A model generated the notes under the pieces. That model was not told the origin of the DNA. It saw only the letters and a list, made by a program, of their open reading frames with translations, and did not search any database. From Chanos chanos (taxonomy: Eukaryota > Chordata > Actinopteri > Gonorynchiformes > Chanidae): a stretch of DNA of 64,000 bases. Of this stretch, positions 1-10,735 are shown piece after piece (positions within the stretch are counted from its first letter, which is position 1; each line of letters begins with the position of its first letter). The position numbers and the translations under genes were made by a program. Location: NCBI RefSeq assembly GCF_902362185.1, contig NC_044497.1, positions 54,859,326-54,923,325 of the forward strand, read 5' to 3'.

Positions 1-330
1 CGCCAAATTTCACCAAACTTTCTTTTAGGGAAATTATAGAGAATCTTTTATTCGATGTAACTGCTAAAGTGTGAAAGTTGTCATTCTTTTATCGGCTTTT
101 GTTCTGCATGTAATTCCAAAGCCCGTGAGGGTTCCTCTTCCAAAGCAGCCGTTACTTTGTACAAGACTACTGACCAGTGTAAATCAAAAAACTGCTTTCT
201 TGTTTAAATCACGAAATGTCATACTGACATACTGCTTAGATGGTGGGGCACCGGGAAACTTACTATTTCTAAAAGGAGTATGAATAAAACGAAAGAAATA
301 TCCATGGCGAGCCTGATCATGGGTGGCTGC
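1..330 (+). other. Left-edge remnant of intron 1 of ApoL copy 1
   Basis: These bases match the stretch just inside intron 1 of copies 2, 3 and 6 (about 13660-14000, 21100-21360 and 39840-40170), including the run around tactgcttagatggtg and the gagaaatatccatg motif. The first exon and promoter of copy 1 should therefore lie a few hundred bases left of the window. The homology stops near 330 and resumes near 5185, so about 4.85 kb of other DNA sits inside this intron. Confidence 0.7.
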
Positions 331-1780
331 ACTGTCAAATTGTCCGTGAAATTATCAGTGAAGTGCCGTAAAATATATGACATCAAAAACTGTAAACAGA
401 AAAACAATGAAGCAGTGTTTAATTCACAGTATACCATAGCAAAATACCGAACCAAACACAACTGTTCATTTTAAAGTTAGAATATGTTGAAAGAATCAAA
501 TTTCTTTGAAGAATTTACAGATTACTGCAGTTTAAACACAGAAAAACTGTCACACAAAAACAGTATAATACAGTTAAAATTACAACATGATAGTGTTAAA
601 ATAATGGTTTTTGTCAGGTAGATTTTTTTATACAGAAAGTAGCTATGTTATAACATTTTACAAACGGGTCACAGATAAGAATGTACAAATAGGTCTACAA
701 TAAAATTACGTTAATATGAAGAGTTTAAAAAGAAACAGGTGATGTGTCCGTTTAGGAGTGAGTACACTGTAAAAATCAGGTGTCTCCAGCTTAAAAAATG
801 TGTAGTGGCCTGTTGCACCGAAAAGTTTTGGATGGCTCAATTTAAGTAATGTAAAACAAATTTTTTGAGCTATGCTGATGACCTCTTAATGCAGGCTCAA
901 ACTGAAGTAAAGCATTGTGTCAATTAAACGTTCTATGTTGACCAGTTAGGGGTAGTTGGTCCAATATTATATTTTGAATTGGATAAGCTATTTTTGTTTA
1001 GTTTACATAATTAGAAAACCAAAGGTACAACTTTTCCATTTTACAGTAAAAATCAAATGAATTGCATACAATGCACAACGGACGGTAAAGTGAATTTTAA
1101 TAAGATCTGTATGCATTTTTCTGTATATACTTTTAGAGCATACTGTATAGAACTGCACAAAGGGCCTGTATACAACAGAGCAGTGCAAAATAGAACACAA
1201 GAGATACAATGCACAGTACATTGTAAAAGCTTAAGTGCAATTAGCAGATTCTGTATGTATATTTTACATATGTCAATTTTACAGTACCAAACATTTCAAA
1301 ACAGAATACAAGAAGGTACAATACACTGTGCATGTTAAAGGCTTAAGTACACTTTAGTAACAATATATATGTAAACAAAATATACAATAGTGCATTTTAG
1401 CAACAAACTATGCAATAATGTCACCTAGTGTCAGCTGGTTTGAACTGCAAAAAAAGTGCACATGAGAACTCTGATACTGCTCATGACAATCAGCTTACAA
1501 AGCTTTCTGATTTCACTTCACAGTCAAAAGTTACCACAGCTTTACTTGAAAATCAAATGTTTTGGCTTTAGATAAAAAAACAATCTGTTTCCTTACAGTA
1601 CAATTTGAAAGAAATTAACGTACACTCCATAAAGCTGTCAATTAATTTATGTTGAAAAGTTCAACCATTTGAAATTCAGTTCAACAAAAATTCAAACAAT
1701 TCTGTCAGAAACATCTGCTCCAAACTGCAATCCTGCAAGATATAATCACTGGCATTGTCACCAGCATGAGTATATTCTAT

Positions 1781-2101
1781 TTACACCTGCAATAACCTGT
1801 TCTTTAGAGGCCACACTCTTGCAGCGCACTCATTTCCAAGGTTCAGGAAGATCTTCTGGACTGCCTTGAAGGTGTACCCTAGGTCCTTACGATACTCTAT
1901 ATTAAGAGCATAAAGCAGACCAAAGAGGAGAGTAAAGGCATTTGTGAGGTCTCCCAGATTGTCCTTAACTACTTCCTCTTCTGGTACTACTGCCTCATGG
2001 ACCACCATGGGATGTGATCCTGAATGGGCAGTGCAGTCATTCACCACTTCAAGGATTCCCAATTTGATGTCCTTTGTGTGTGGCCCAAGAGCCTCAGTAT
2101 C
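1781..2101 (-). CDS. Last exon of a SAMD3-like (uncharacterised fish family) gene
   Basis: Read on the minus strand, a good splice acceptor (ttttt-poor tract ending in catag, near 2102) is followed by an open frame with no start codon, DTEALGPHTKDIKLGILEVV and onward, which ends in a stop at 1781. The C-terminal half (FTLLFGLLYALNIEY, then KDLGYTFKAVQKIF, then a Cys-Ala-Arg-Val and Leu-Lys-Asn ending) resembles the C-terminus of the large fish family often labelled sterile-alpha-motif-domain-containing-3-like, whose biochemical role is unknown. No upstream exon of that gene was recognised in the window; the sequence to the right (2102-5184) is mostly mobile elements. It lies antisense within intron 1 of ApoL copy 1. 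It may be a captured gene end rather than a working gene. The family name rests on remembered similarity. Confidence 0.4.
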   Translation of the reverse strand, partial: DTEALGPHTKDIKLGILEVVNDCTAHSGSHPMVVHEAVVPEEEVVKDNLGDLTNAFTLLFGLLYALNIEYRKDLGYTFKAVQKIFLNLGNECAARVWPLKNRLLQV

Positions 2102-2537
2102 CTATGAAACACATTGAATAATATTACAGTTTTGAGGTTCATAATGGTCAGCATAAGCTAACACCAAACACCTTCATAAAGAAACTGAAACAACTAAACT
2201 GGGGCAAACCTTAAAAAACAGCAGTGCCTTAACAGTTATCAAAATAAATTACCAGAATGGTCTTTGATACTGAATCTGGCCCCGAAGCACGTTATGGATG
2301 CTTTAAAAAAAAACTACTCTAAACTCTAAATTTGCTGACTGAGGGTGGTTTCACATATCGTCCTTTTTAAACAAACCAAACTCAGTCCTCCTAAAGTGGA
2401 CCAAAAAGTGGACCAACAGAAAAGGTACTCAGTTTCTATTTGCATTCACATTGTGAATCAGTTCTCTTTCTGCTCTACTTCAGCTCTGATGGAGCCTCAG
2501 TGCTCTTTCTGTTCACACTATAGTTCTTTCTATCGTT

Positions 2538-2885
2538 ACCAGTCTATGGTGGCCCTAAGATGCCATGAATTTACATTTAATAGATTCCATTTTCTCGTGA
2601 TTATGTGTTATTTATCTTTGTTTTCTTGAGATCTCATGTAATGTATGTCATTATCACAAAATAACGAAACTTTGTTTTCTCTAGATAACAACGTGGTTCA
2701 TTTGAGATGTGATAACGAATAAATGATCTGTATCAGGGGAAAGCAAAGTTTTGTTATTTCATGATAATGACATAAATAAGTTGAGATCTTGAGAGAACAA
2801 AGAAAAATAACACATTATCACAAGAAAACAGAATCTTAATTTAATGTAAATTCATGGCATATTAGGGTTTCCATAGTTACCAGTG
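2538..2885. repeat. Fold-back inverted repeat (MITE-like)
   Basis: Two arms of about 140 bases, roughly 2538-2680 and 2745-2885, are reverse complements with scattered mismatches. The paired stretches around tgccatgaatttacattaa and tgtgttatttttctttgtt are easy to see. It sits inside the larger element at 2342-3660. Confidence 0.65.
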
Positions 2886-2903
2886 GCCATGGTTCCATCT
2901 ATC

Positions 2904-3352
2904 GCTGTGTCCGAAATCGCTCCCAACTCACTACTCCCTACTCACTATATGGTGTTTTGTATGTAGAACACTCATTAGGGAATACAGGATAGACAGCTGT
3001 TGATACATTTCGTACACTATTTGGATGTTATGCTGCTACATAATTATGTGCCGGATACTTATAATGTTTTATCTCTGTCGCATAAACAAATGCCAGAACA
3101 TCTGCATCTGATTGGTCTGTAAAGACTTGCCTGCTTTCACGAGACAGGCTGCAATGCACGATGGTCTTAGTCAGTCGATGTAGGGTACATCGGTACATCA
3201 ACCCTACTTTTCGCAATGCATTGTGGGATACTCTGAGTGAACTATATAGGGTATAACAATTCTCTTTACACATTCAGACTACAAAATTCAGCACTACAAA
3301 ATGACAGATTCACTGTACAGTGCACTATATAGTGAGTGGTTTCAGACACAGC
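2904..3352. mobile_element. MITE with gctgtgtcYgaaa ends
   Basis: The element begins gctgtgtccgaaatcgc and ends with the inverted form of gctgtgtctgaaaccac. Both ends also contain a version of the cactatatagtg palindrome. There is no coding capacity. This type of end is common in fish MITEs. Confidence 0.65.
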
Positions 3353-3675
3353 AAATTCTTTTTTCGAGCGTCCCAGTGCAATAGGATGTGATATGTGTGC
3401 AGCAAACTTAGCGGGCTAAAATACATTGACAAAAGGCAAAGTGAATCTGGAGCGCGGTGTGTTCACAATGCGCAGTTAAGCAAACTGCAACTTGGACTTG
3501 AAGCGGACCGAACTGAGACCACCTTCCGAACTGAGACCGCCTTCCTTCGTTTCAGAGGGGCCTGAGTTCGTTTGGAGTGTTCACATATGCGCAAAAAATG
3601 CTGGCTAATCGCCCTGAGTTCATTTTGAGGGCTGAAAGGGACCAAGTGTGAAAACACCCTAAGTGTACTTTAAGG

Positions 3676-3899
3676 CAGTGGTTCTCAATCCTGCTCCTGG
3701 GGGACCCCTGCTCTGCATATCTGCTGTCCATCCTTGTTCCGAACACACCTGATTAGTGTGATTAACATGGTCTTGAATAAATCAGATGCGCTCAGCCAAT
3801 CAGAAGTGCCACTGATGAGTTAAGCCAGGTAGGTAAAGCATGGAACGATGGAAAACATGCAGAGCAGGGGTCCCCCAGGGGCAGGATTGAGAACTACTC
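3676..3899. mobile_element. hAT-type MITE (cagtggttctcaa ends)
   Basis: The left end cagtggttctcaatcctgct and the inverted right end agtagttctcaatcctgcc form long imperfect inverted repeats running into the gggggacccctgctctgca motif. Relatives of this element occur at 28123-28315 and 45969-46161. Confidence 0.7.
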
Positions 3900-4309
3900 T
3901 TTTAAGGGACTCACCATTCATTTCGTGTAACGTCAGATGACGCCAGACGCGGACAGGTAAAAGATCGTGCGGTAATGTCCAGAAGCCCAGAAGTGTCCTT
4001 TTGCGCATGCTTGGAAGATTAATCATGCCCCCTCTTTTGCTAGGCCAACATAATTTTTTTTTTTTTGCAAATTTAAATTTGCCTGAGCACAGTTGTACTC
4101 GTTCACTTGATGAAACTTTTAAAGTAAAATGATCAAAATGATGCCATAATTGATAAAGCTCATTTTTCTTTTTTGACACAACCATTATCTTGAGCTGATA
4201 TTCTTCATTTACGCAACTTTTCCTAAGATTTATTTTTCAAAGTGTAGGCCTATATTTAACAACATATCAGAAGGCTAAAACTATAATAACAGTAGCATAA
4301 CTGGCATTG

Positions 4310-4612
4310 TGTATGCAAGCACAGTCCCACACCAGACTCGAACTCACTCTCCGACACCTTAAGAGACATGCTAGTGACAGAAGCTAGCACCCATGGGTTT
4401 TAACCTCCTTGCTAGCATGCCCACCTCTCATGTCCGAAGTTGCGTGTTCAAGTCCAGTGCGGGACTGTATTCAAGACTGACACACCTGATTCCACTGATC
4501 AGTTAATCATCAAGCCCTTGATTAATTCAATTAACGGTCATAATAAAGAGTTAAAACAAAGGGTTCAGGGGGTCCTCAGGACTGGAGTTTAGAACCACTG
4601 TTCTACACAATG
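4310..4612. repeat. Inverted tRNA-like/MITE composite repeat
   Basis: A Pol III B-box-like motif occurs on both strands: gagttcgagtctgg (minus, near 4330) and gttcaagtccagt (plus, near 4448). The outer arms agtcccacaccagactcg and the inverted form of cagtgcgggact pair imperfectly. The right part ends with gactggagtttagaaccactg, the end of a cagtggttctc-type MITE. It looks like a decayed composite rather than a functional tRNA. Confidence 0.4.
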
Positions 4613-5491
4613 CAGGTTACACCTGCACTTTCCTATGTAAAGGCTGCTGGATTTACCAGTTTAAATCGTAATTTTTTGTAAAAAAAAAAAAAAGAACTCT
4701 CTGCCCAGCCTCCCTCATACTCAATGCATGGTTGAATACATAGTCAACCAATGTGGCCCTGATCTCATCAGTCCTTCTTCATCCTCCTCTTTTTCCTCTT
4801 CCTCCTCTCACTTTTACTCCTTGACTTCATCTGTGGCCTTTTTATAGTTCTAAAGCTCTGATTTCTAAGTGAACATTTAAGCAAATAGTGTTACGCCTGT
4901 AAGGAGTAGGTGTTGCTGATTGGTAAATAAAGCTTGGTATTTTGATTGCCGTTGCTTTCCAGAGGAACACAAGAGATTTTAATTTTGAATGTTGTGCTTC
5001 CTGTAGAGAACTGTGTGTAGTGTTTTGCAAGAAATGTGGGTTAGAATTGAAAACTGAGTGTAAAGCAAAAACTGTGCTTGCAATTTTGCAGATTCGGTTT
5101 AGGGATTTGATACGTGAGTCTCAGGTTTCAGTGACTGCGTTTCAAGTTCCACTTTTAGTCTGTAAACAATTGTGAAAAACTGTAATATGTGCAGAGTGAG
5201 GATTGATTCTAATTGTAGAAAAATAGTGTGACGTCTTTATCTGAAACATTCCCTGTGAACGTCAGCCAGTATGCACTGCAGACGTGAAGAGTTTTGTTGG
5301 GCTTCCTCAAGTTGGTGGCAGCGTTCCGGTATGAACTATGGAGCATTAGTTACAAGTTCATAATGCATTCAGACCAGTCACAGGTTTCTTTTTATTCTCA
5401 CATGGTTCTTATTGTTGGGAAAAGGAAAGAGACATCAAGCATTTATTTGTGTCTGCTCATTTAAATAAAGAGAAAACTGTCTTTTGTACAG

Positions 5492-7623
5492 AGAGGAATT
5501 CTGTGAGCTTTTGAGCCAGTATGTCTGGGAAACCCTCACCAACATAGAAGTAGTTCAGGAATTCTGCAGCGAACAGCAAAAATGGTCCAGTCAGAGGGAG
5601 AAAGAGCGAGAGAGGTTGCAAGACATCAAGGAGCAGCTGGATAAAATTGATTTAAAGTTTGACCATGTGAAGAAGGCTGAGAAAAAGGCCAAGGCTTTCA
5701 GGGAGTGTGTGTGGAGCAGACTGACTCGGGTAACAGCAGACTCCAGGCGCCAGGCCCTGGAAAAGGAGCTGGGAACTGTTCTGAAGCAAACTCTGGAGGG
5801 GCTGAAGAAACTCCACCCCTTTCTGGATGCGGTGGAGATCCTAGCAGTGACATCACTGTTTGTGTTTCCTGAAGATAGTTTCCTGCCAAAGGGGCTGAGT
5901 GCTGCTGACGTGCGATCAGTGATCTCAGCAGCCCGACTGGTCTCTCCACTCCTCATCCACTTTAAGAGGGACCCAGCTGCCCTCCCTACAATTTTCCTCA
6001 GAAATGTGGAGGTCCTGGCCTTTCATCTGGACAAATACATAAGCATCTCACAACAGCTTTGTGAGAGAATGGAGAAAAGGTCAGAGCAAGTATTTAAATG
6101 TGATCTGACAACCAGTTTCTTATTTTGTGAAATCTATTTTAATTCACACACAAAAAAACCTTTAAATAAGTTGCAGCAACATTTTGTGCCAACAGAAGTA
6201 CAGTCATAGAGTTTTCAATCTCACTCATCAAGTGTAGTTCTTGTTTTCAAAATGATGTTGATTTTTGTCCTCTTCAGAGCAAAGACCATATTATATTCTG
6301 GAAGCAGACATAGGTAAGTGACATTAAATGTAAAAGCAGTCAGAATCACTCAAAAATTACACATAAAATTTCATAACTTTTTTCATGCAATGTTCTTGGT
6401 CAGTCCTTTGTTAGTAAAAAATGAAATGGAGCAAAGAAATTGTTTTCAGATGAATGTTGTGGCTATTTCACAAAGAATGAAAACAAAACCATTTTTAGAG
6501 GGAAGAATGGTCACCCTCAACTGAGAATCAGTTTGGAAATGAGTGATGAATCTATTCAGAAAATGCTAGACCATTTGAAACAACTGAACCAAATCAGGTA
6601 AGTATATCTTAGTAACGTTGTTTTGTGTTCTTTTTTCCAATTGTAAAAACCCTCTTTGATTAATGAGTTGCTTACACTCACCCTTCAAACTCCTTTAGGA
6701 TGGATCAAGACTTCCGGATAACCTTCTTGTTTCAGGAGAAGGCTCTGAACTTCATTGGCCTCTTTAACCAGTGCCATGACAGAATGCTGAAGTTCTTATC
6801 TGAACTTGAGGAAAGAGCCGAGAAGTTGGACAAGATGAAGAAAGGGGCCAGCATCTCCCGGGTAGCAGGAGGTTCAGTTGGTGTGGCTGGTGGAATCTTG
6901 ACCATTGTTGGGTTAGCTCTTACCCCTGTCACTGCAGGGGTATCTCTAGCCCTTACTCTAACAGGTGTTAGCTTAGGGTTTACGAGTGGTGTCAACAGCG
7001 TGGTCACTGGCATCACTGAGCTGGCAGTTAACAGTCGACATGGGAAAAATGCCAATGCCGTCTCCCAGAAATACATGGAAGATGTTCAGAAACTTCAGGA
7101 CTTTCTGGAGCAGGTGGCCAACGGTGAAGGTCCTGCAGTGGAGTCAGATCTGGTTAATGGGAAAGTGGTTGCTAGAGCAGGGGCAGTGGTCAAAGGTGTA
7201 GATACCATAGTGGATGCTGCCTCAGCAGTCAAAGTTCTCAAATCTGAGCAAGTTATTCAGAGTGTAGCTGAAATGGGGCTCCAGGAGGCTAAAGCAACAA
7301 GAAACATGCCATATTTGGCGGCCGACCTGCCTGATATTGGGCAACTAGCTAAAGGGACCCCTCTTGCCATGTCCAAATCAGCCAGATTTGGTTTCATTGT
7401 ACTTAATGCCCTCTTCTTTGGTTTTGATGTCCTCTTTATCTGCAAAGATAGCGTCAGCTTAGCGAAAGGAAGTAAGAGCGAAATTTCTGAGCTCATTCGT
7501 TCCAGGGTAGCACGGTTGCGCTCTGCGCTAGTGTCTTGGAAGAAAGTCGATGACTCTCTGTGCAGAGGGATATGGGGGTTCAGGAAGAGTCAGCGGATCC
7601 TCGAGGAGAAATTTCATCCATAG
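5492..7623 (+). CDS. ApoL-like gene, copy 1 (5' end outside window)
   Basis: Coding exons are 5492-6079, 6278-6313, 6499-6597 and 6699-7623 (TAG stop), all joined in phase 2. The 20-nt first exon (MDSKxxR in sister copies) lies left of the window. The N-terminal part is mainly helical and charged (KERERLQDIKEQLDKIDLKF), followed by a conserved block EILAVTSLFVF and an SAARLVSPLLIHFKRDP segment. The last exon carries the ApoL signature: a glycine/alanine-rich hydrophobic hairpin (GVAGGILTIVGLALTPVTAG onward) and a C-terminal FGFDVLFICKDSVSLAKGSK segment like the helix before the amphipathic tail of mammalian APOLs. ApoL proteins associate with lipids and membranes; no substrate can be read here. 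Relative to copy 2 five codons are missing in frame around VNGKVVARAG. A polyadenylation signal sits at 8250-8255. No disabling change was seen. Confidence 0.85.
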
Positions 7624-8860
7624 CTGTTAAGTAAAAATGATATAAAAGAAAAGGTTGAGAAATAAACTATTTTGAGTAGTGATCATTCTCATGAGATCAT
7701 TCTCAATACTTCAGACACACTTTGGCATATTTTGCCAAAATGTTACATTTACATTTAATTATGAAGATCAATGATCAAAACATCTCACTGTTAGCAGTGG
7801 GAGTGCAGTGATTACTGACTGATCAAATTAAAATAAGTGATTATTGGATGATCAAATCACATGATTGCATCTCACTTCCTTTATTTCAAATCAATACAGT
7901 TTTATATTTAAAAATATAAATGTTTACACGTTTTTATGTACTGCACTTATGTCTCTATATCAGATCAAATTTGATGTTTACCATGTGTACAATATCAGCT
8001 CTTTTTAGTGCATACTGTTTGTTGACAGTTTGGAACAGTTGTGATGTAGCATTTTGTCTCATTTTTGTCAGTTTTTGTCTTTTCACACTGAATAACCTAA
8101 TGAGACACATCAGATTCCAAATGCCTTTTAATATATAAAATTTGTTTTAATATGTGGCTTCCAATTTATGAGATCTTTTCGAAAAGAAATAAATATACTC
8201 ATTCCAATCATGTAATGACCAATATGTTATTTTCTTCCATGATGAACTGAATAAAAGTTGTCTGAAAACCCTCATGTGGATATAGGTTCATGTCACATTG
8301 TGTGAAGGAGGCTGGATGCAAGTGCAAGTCAGTACTTTCTTTATTTAAACCAGCATAAGAGAAAACTTCCAAAAGAAGGTTCAGAACTTCAGTCAAACGG
8401 GAACTCCAACGTAACACAGCGTGAACTCCAAACAATGCAAGACAAAGAACGAGCCAAACCAAGGAGTATTTATAGCAAATAAAATGAGTCTTAAACAAAC
8501 TAAGAACAGGTCTACACAATGATTGAACTAAAAGGGCGAAACAAAGAACTCAGAAGGCGACACTCTACCAAGACAAACTAAAAGAGGAGGAAACAAGAGG
8601 AACAGGGAGACAGGAACCAGACTCATCACTAGAGGGGGACAAAAATGAACTAATGAAATGAAAAGGGAACAGAGAGGAACAAAAAGGGACAGGACGTGAC
8701 AGTGCACTGCTTTTCTCTCAGATAAAGAAAGTTGAGATAAAGATGGATTGTGGACTTTTTGTTCTCATCTTTTGCCTTTTCGTTAATCTCTCAGTGTGTA
8801 ACTAAAGAGCCATAAACTTCTTTAATAAAACAAAAACAAAACAAGATTGTCTCCTTATTG
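7624..8860 (+). other. 3' UTR and 3' flank of ApoL copy 1
   Basis: About 1.2 kb after the stop is shared with the other copies, for example the cacactttggcatattttgc tract. An AATAAA inside ctgaataaaagttgtc (8250-8255) is kept in copies 1, 2, 3, 5 and 6 and is the best poly(A) signal; a second lies at 8824-8829. An LTR fossil (8291-8701) interrupts the region. Confidence 0.6.
8291..8701 (-). mobile_element. Solo LTR fossil, Gypsy-like
   Basis: This 411-base block is absent from the same position in the other ApoL copies. On the minus strand it starts TGTCACGTCC and ends with ATGTGACA, giving the TG...CA ends of an LTR. It carries a TATA-like ctataaatac and a downstream AATAAA, as expected for an LTR promoter and poly(A) signal. 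No internal region remains, so it is a solo LTR. The target duplication is not clear. It is younger than the split between copy 1 and its sisters. The Gypsy assignment is by general look only. Confidence 0.5.
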
Positions 8861-9540
8861 TGGCGGTGATACTGACATCAGCTTACAAAGTGAAAATACA
8901 CTTTATTCCGGAACTATATTTTTGGGCAAGAGTGGAGGCCTGCATTCCCACATGAATCCCTGATCTCCTGGTGCAGTGTTTTGGGGTGTGAGACAAACAC
9001 CTAGTGGAGACTGTGCAGCAGTGGCCAGCATGACACAAACACTATTGTTTTTACTGTATGTCTTACTAACCACAACCTGTGCCAGTGTGACATTCCTCGT
9101 TATGGCCACACTACTTTTATATACTTCATTTTGGGGTAATTTCATTAGTAAATTGTTAAACACATTCTCTTGCTGTAGGCTTTGTGATTTCAGTGCATCT
9201 GCAGAGAAAAAGGAAAGAATACATTCAGAGTGCCTTCAACATGCTTCAGAGTTGAAGTTAAGATATACAGTGTTGTGGCCTGCATTCTTCCAACCCTATC
9301 TGGCATTTGGTAATGTAATTATTGGGATGAAACAGTTAATGTCTACCTGGATGGTTGGAATGAGACATTATGACAGCATTTGGCCTCCTGTAGGTCTGTG
9401 CAAGATTGGTTTTGTATCTCACAAATGCAGAGCAGCATCACACATCTTTTGGAGTTATTTGCTGCGTAGCTTCAAAGACACTGTGCACCAGTTGCATTCA
9501 CTGGCCTGCTTGGAGCAAAAGTAGTCAAGTGAGTGCAATA
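8861..9540 (+). other. Conserved 3' flank of copy 1 with a 182-codon open frame
   Basis: This flank recurs after copies 2, 3, 5 and 6 and in part after copy 4 (gctgacatcagcttacaaag, then agtggccagcatgacacaaa). In copy 1 only, a frame from 8976 to 9524 is open for 182 codons and includes a hydrophobic stretch (TQTLLFLLYVLLTTTCASVT). I recognise no domain. It is interrupted in the other copies, so it is probably non-coding. Confidence 0.4.
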
Positions 9541-9699
9541 TCAATATTTCAGTCAATATACAGAATGCAATAGTTTCTATCTGATGATTTCTTCAGCTTA
9601 TAAGAAATCACAAACCTGAACAACTATGTATCAGCCCTTGAGTATTATCCTGACTGCTGTTGAATGGCTTCTGCTTCTAGCTGAGGTGACAGCTCACAT

Positions 9700-10735
9700 C
9701 CCAGCCGGCACATGACCGACCTGCAGCATCGAAATGTGGTTGCAATAATGTCAGTTGTTGTTTCAACATTGAAAAAATGTTGAAATAACGTTTAATGCCA
9801 ATGGCTGTAAAAATGTTAACACATTACTTATAAGTCAAGGGTGAAATTTCGACGTTGAAAGATCTGTACATGGAATTGACATAATGTCTTCAACAACAAG
9901 CAAAAGAAAATTGAATCAACTGCTTTCCCTCATATTTATTCAGGAAAGTGCCATAATATCTTTTTCCAGGGAGTCTCATCTGATCACATTCAAGCTTTAC
10001 TACTGACTTATTTAGATCTGTTTATTTTTTGTGTTTATAGTATAGGGATAGAAGTATTGCAAGTTATGCACAGCGGGTTGCATTACATATAACAGTTGCA
10101 TTGAAAACATATGACATGCACTGTAAATTCCTGATTCAGACAGTATTGTCATGTTGATCCAACTGCAAACTAAGTTATAATATGGTCGGAGAGTGGTCGT
10201 TGGCCCCGCCCCTTTTGCTCTGTTGGGCAAGTTTCACTGTTTGTTTGTTAGATAACGTGTTTGAAGTACATGTGTGTTGGGGGATGTTTACCAGTGTTTT
10301 TGGGATATCTGTTTCTATGTTTAAAGTTTTGGTGTTGCAGATAATAATTTGGGACGTCACCATAATTTTCAATGCAATCAAAATACCTTGATTTGAATTC
10401 TGAGTTCTTTCTAGAGTTAGAATATATAAATGTCATCACGCAGCATCACATTAGAATGTCATTAAAAATACAAATTTTCAGTTTAGAAAGAAAACAAAAT
10501 TCAATTCCCAGTAAAACCCTTTCATTGAAAGACGTTGGAGTAACGTCGCGATATCAATGAAGATTCTATTTTTGATATCAACACATAATTCAATATTGAC
10601 GCAACACCTTCACCCATGTTGAAAAGTAAGACGTTGAAGCAACGTCGCGATATCAACTTTGATTCGATTTTCAAGATCAATACTTAATTCATCGTTAATT
10701 CAGCGTCGAAGCAAGACCTTGTATTCACCAAACCA
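9700..10735. repeat. Repeat element with internal GTTGAAacAACGTC motifs
   Basis: Variants of gttgaaacaacgt recur through the block: gttgaaataacgtttaa near 9779, cgacgttgaaagatc near 9850, gacgttggagtaacgtcgcg near 10531 and gacgttgaagcaacgtcgcg near 10631. The last two are neighbouring near-copies of about 100 bases, with gatatcaa after each. This looks like a transposon-derived satellite-like element. No coding region or clear termini were found. Confidence 0.5.

Larger units (their letters stand above)
2342..3660. mobile_element. Non-autonomous DNA transposon with nested MITEs
   Basis: The left end (agggtggtttcacatatcg) and the inverted right end (agggtgttttcacacttgg) are imperfect terminal inverted repeats of about 22 bases. 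The interior has no transposase-like frame and contains two separate smaller inverted-repeat elements. No clear target-site duplication was seen, so the superfamily is left open. Confidence 0.5.
331..5184. other. Composite insertion inside intron 1 of ApoL copy 1
   Basis: This block interrupts sequence that is continuous in copy 2 (about 13990-14045). It holds a minus-strand coding exon (1781-2101), nested MITEs (2342-3660), another MITE (3676-3899) and an inverted tRNA-like repeat (4310-4612). The parts 331-1780 and 4613-5184 are AT-rich, with no gene or repeat family I can name. The block may have arrived as one duplicated genomic piece or in several steps; the sequence alone does not decide. 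Confidence 0.55.

Noticed and set aside
4310-4460. Possible tRNA genes (B-box-like motifs on both strands)
   Set aside because: No full cloverleaf could be drawn; the motifs belong to a decayed composite repeat.
5591-5956. Minus-strand frames opposite exon 2 of the ApoL copies
   Set aside because: Mirror frames of a conserved coding exon; present wherever the exon is present.
6732-7076. Open minus-strand frames lying opposite the ApoL last exons (also 15887-16189, 42965-43267, 50395-50739)
   Set aside because: They recur only because the sense exon is conserved. They have no start context, splice sites or recognisable domain.
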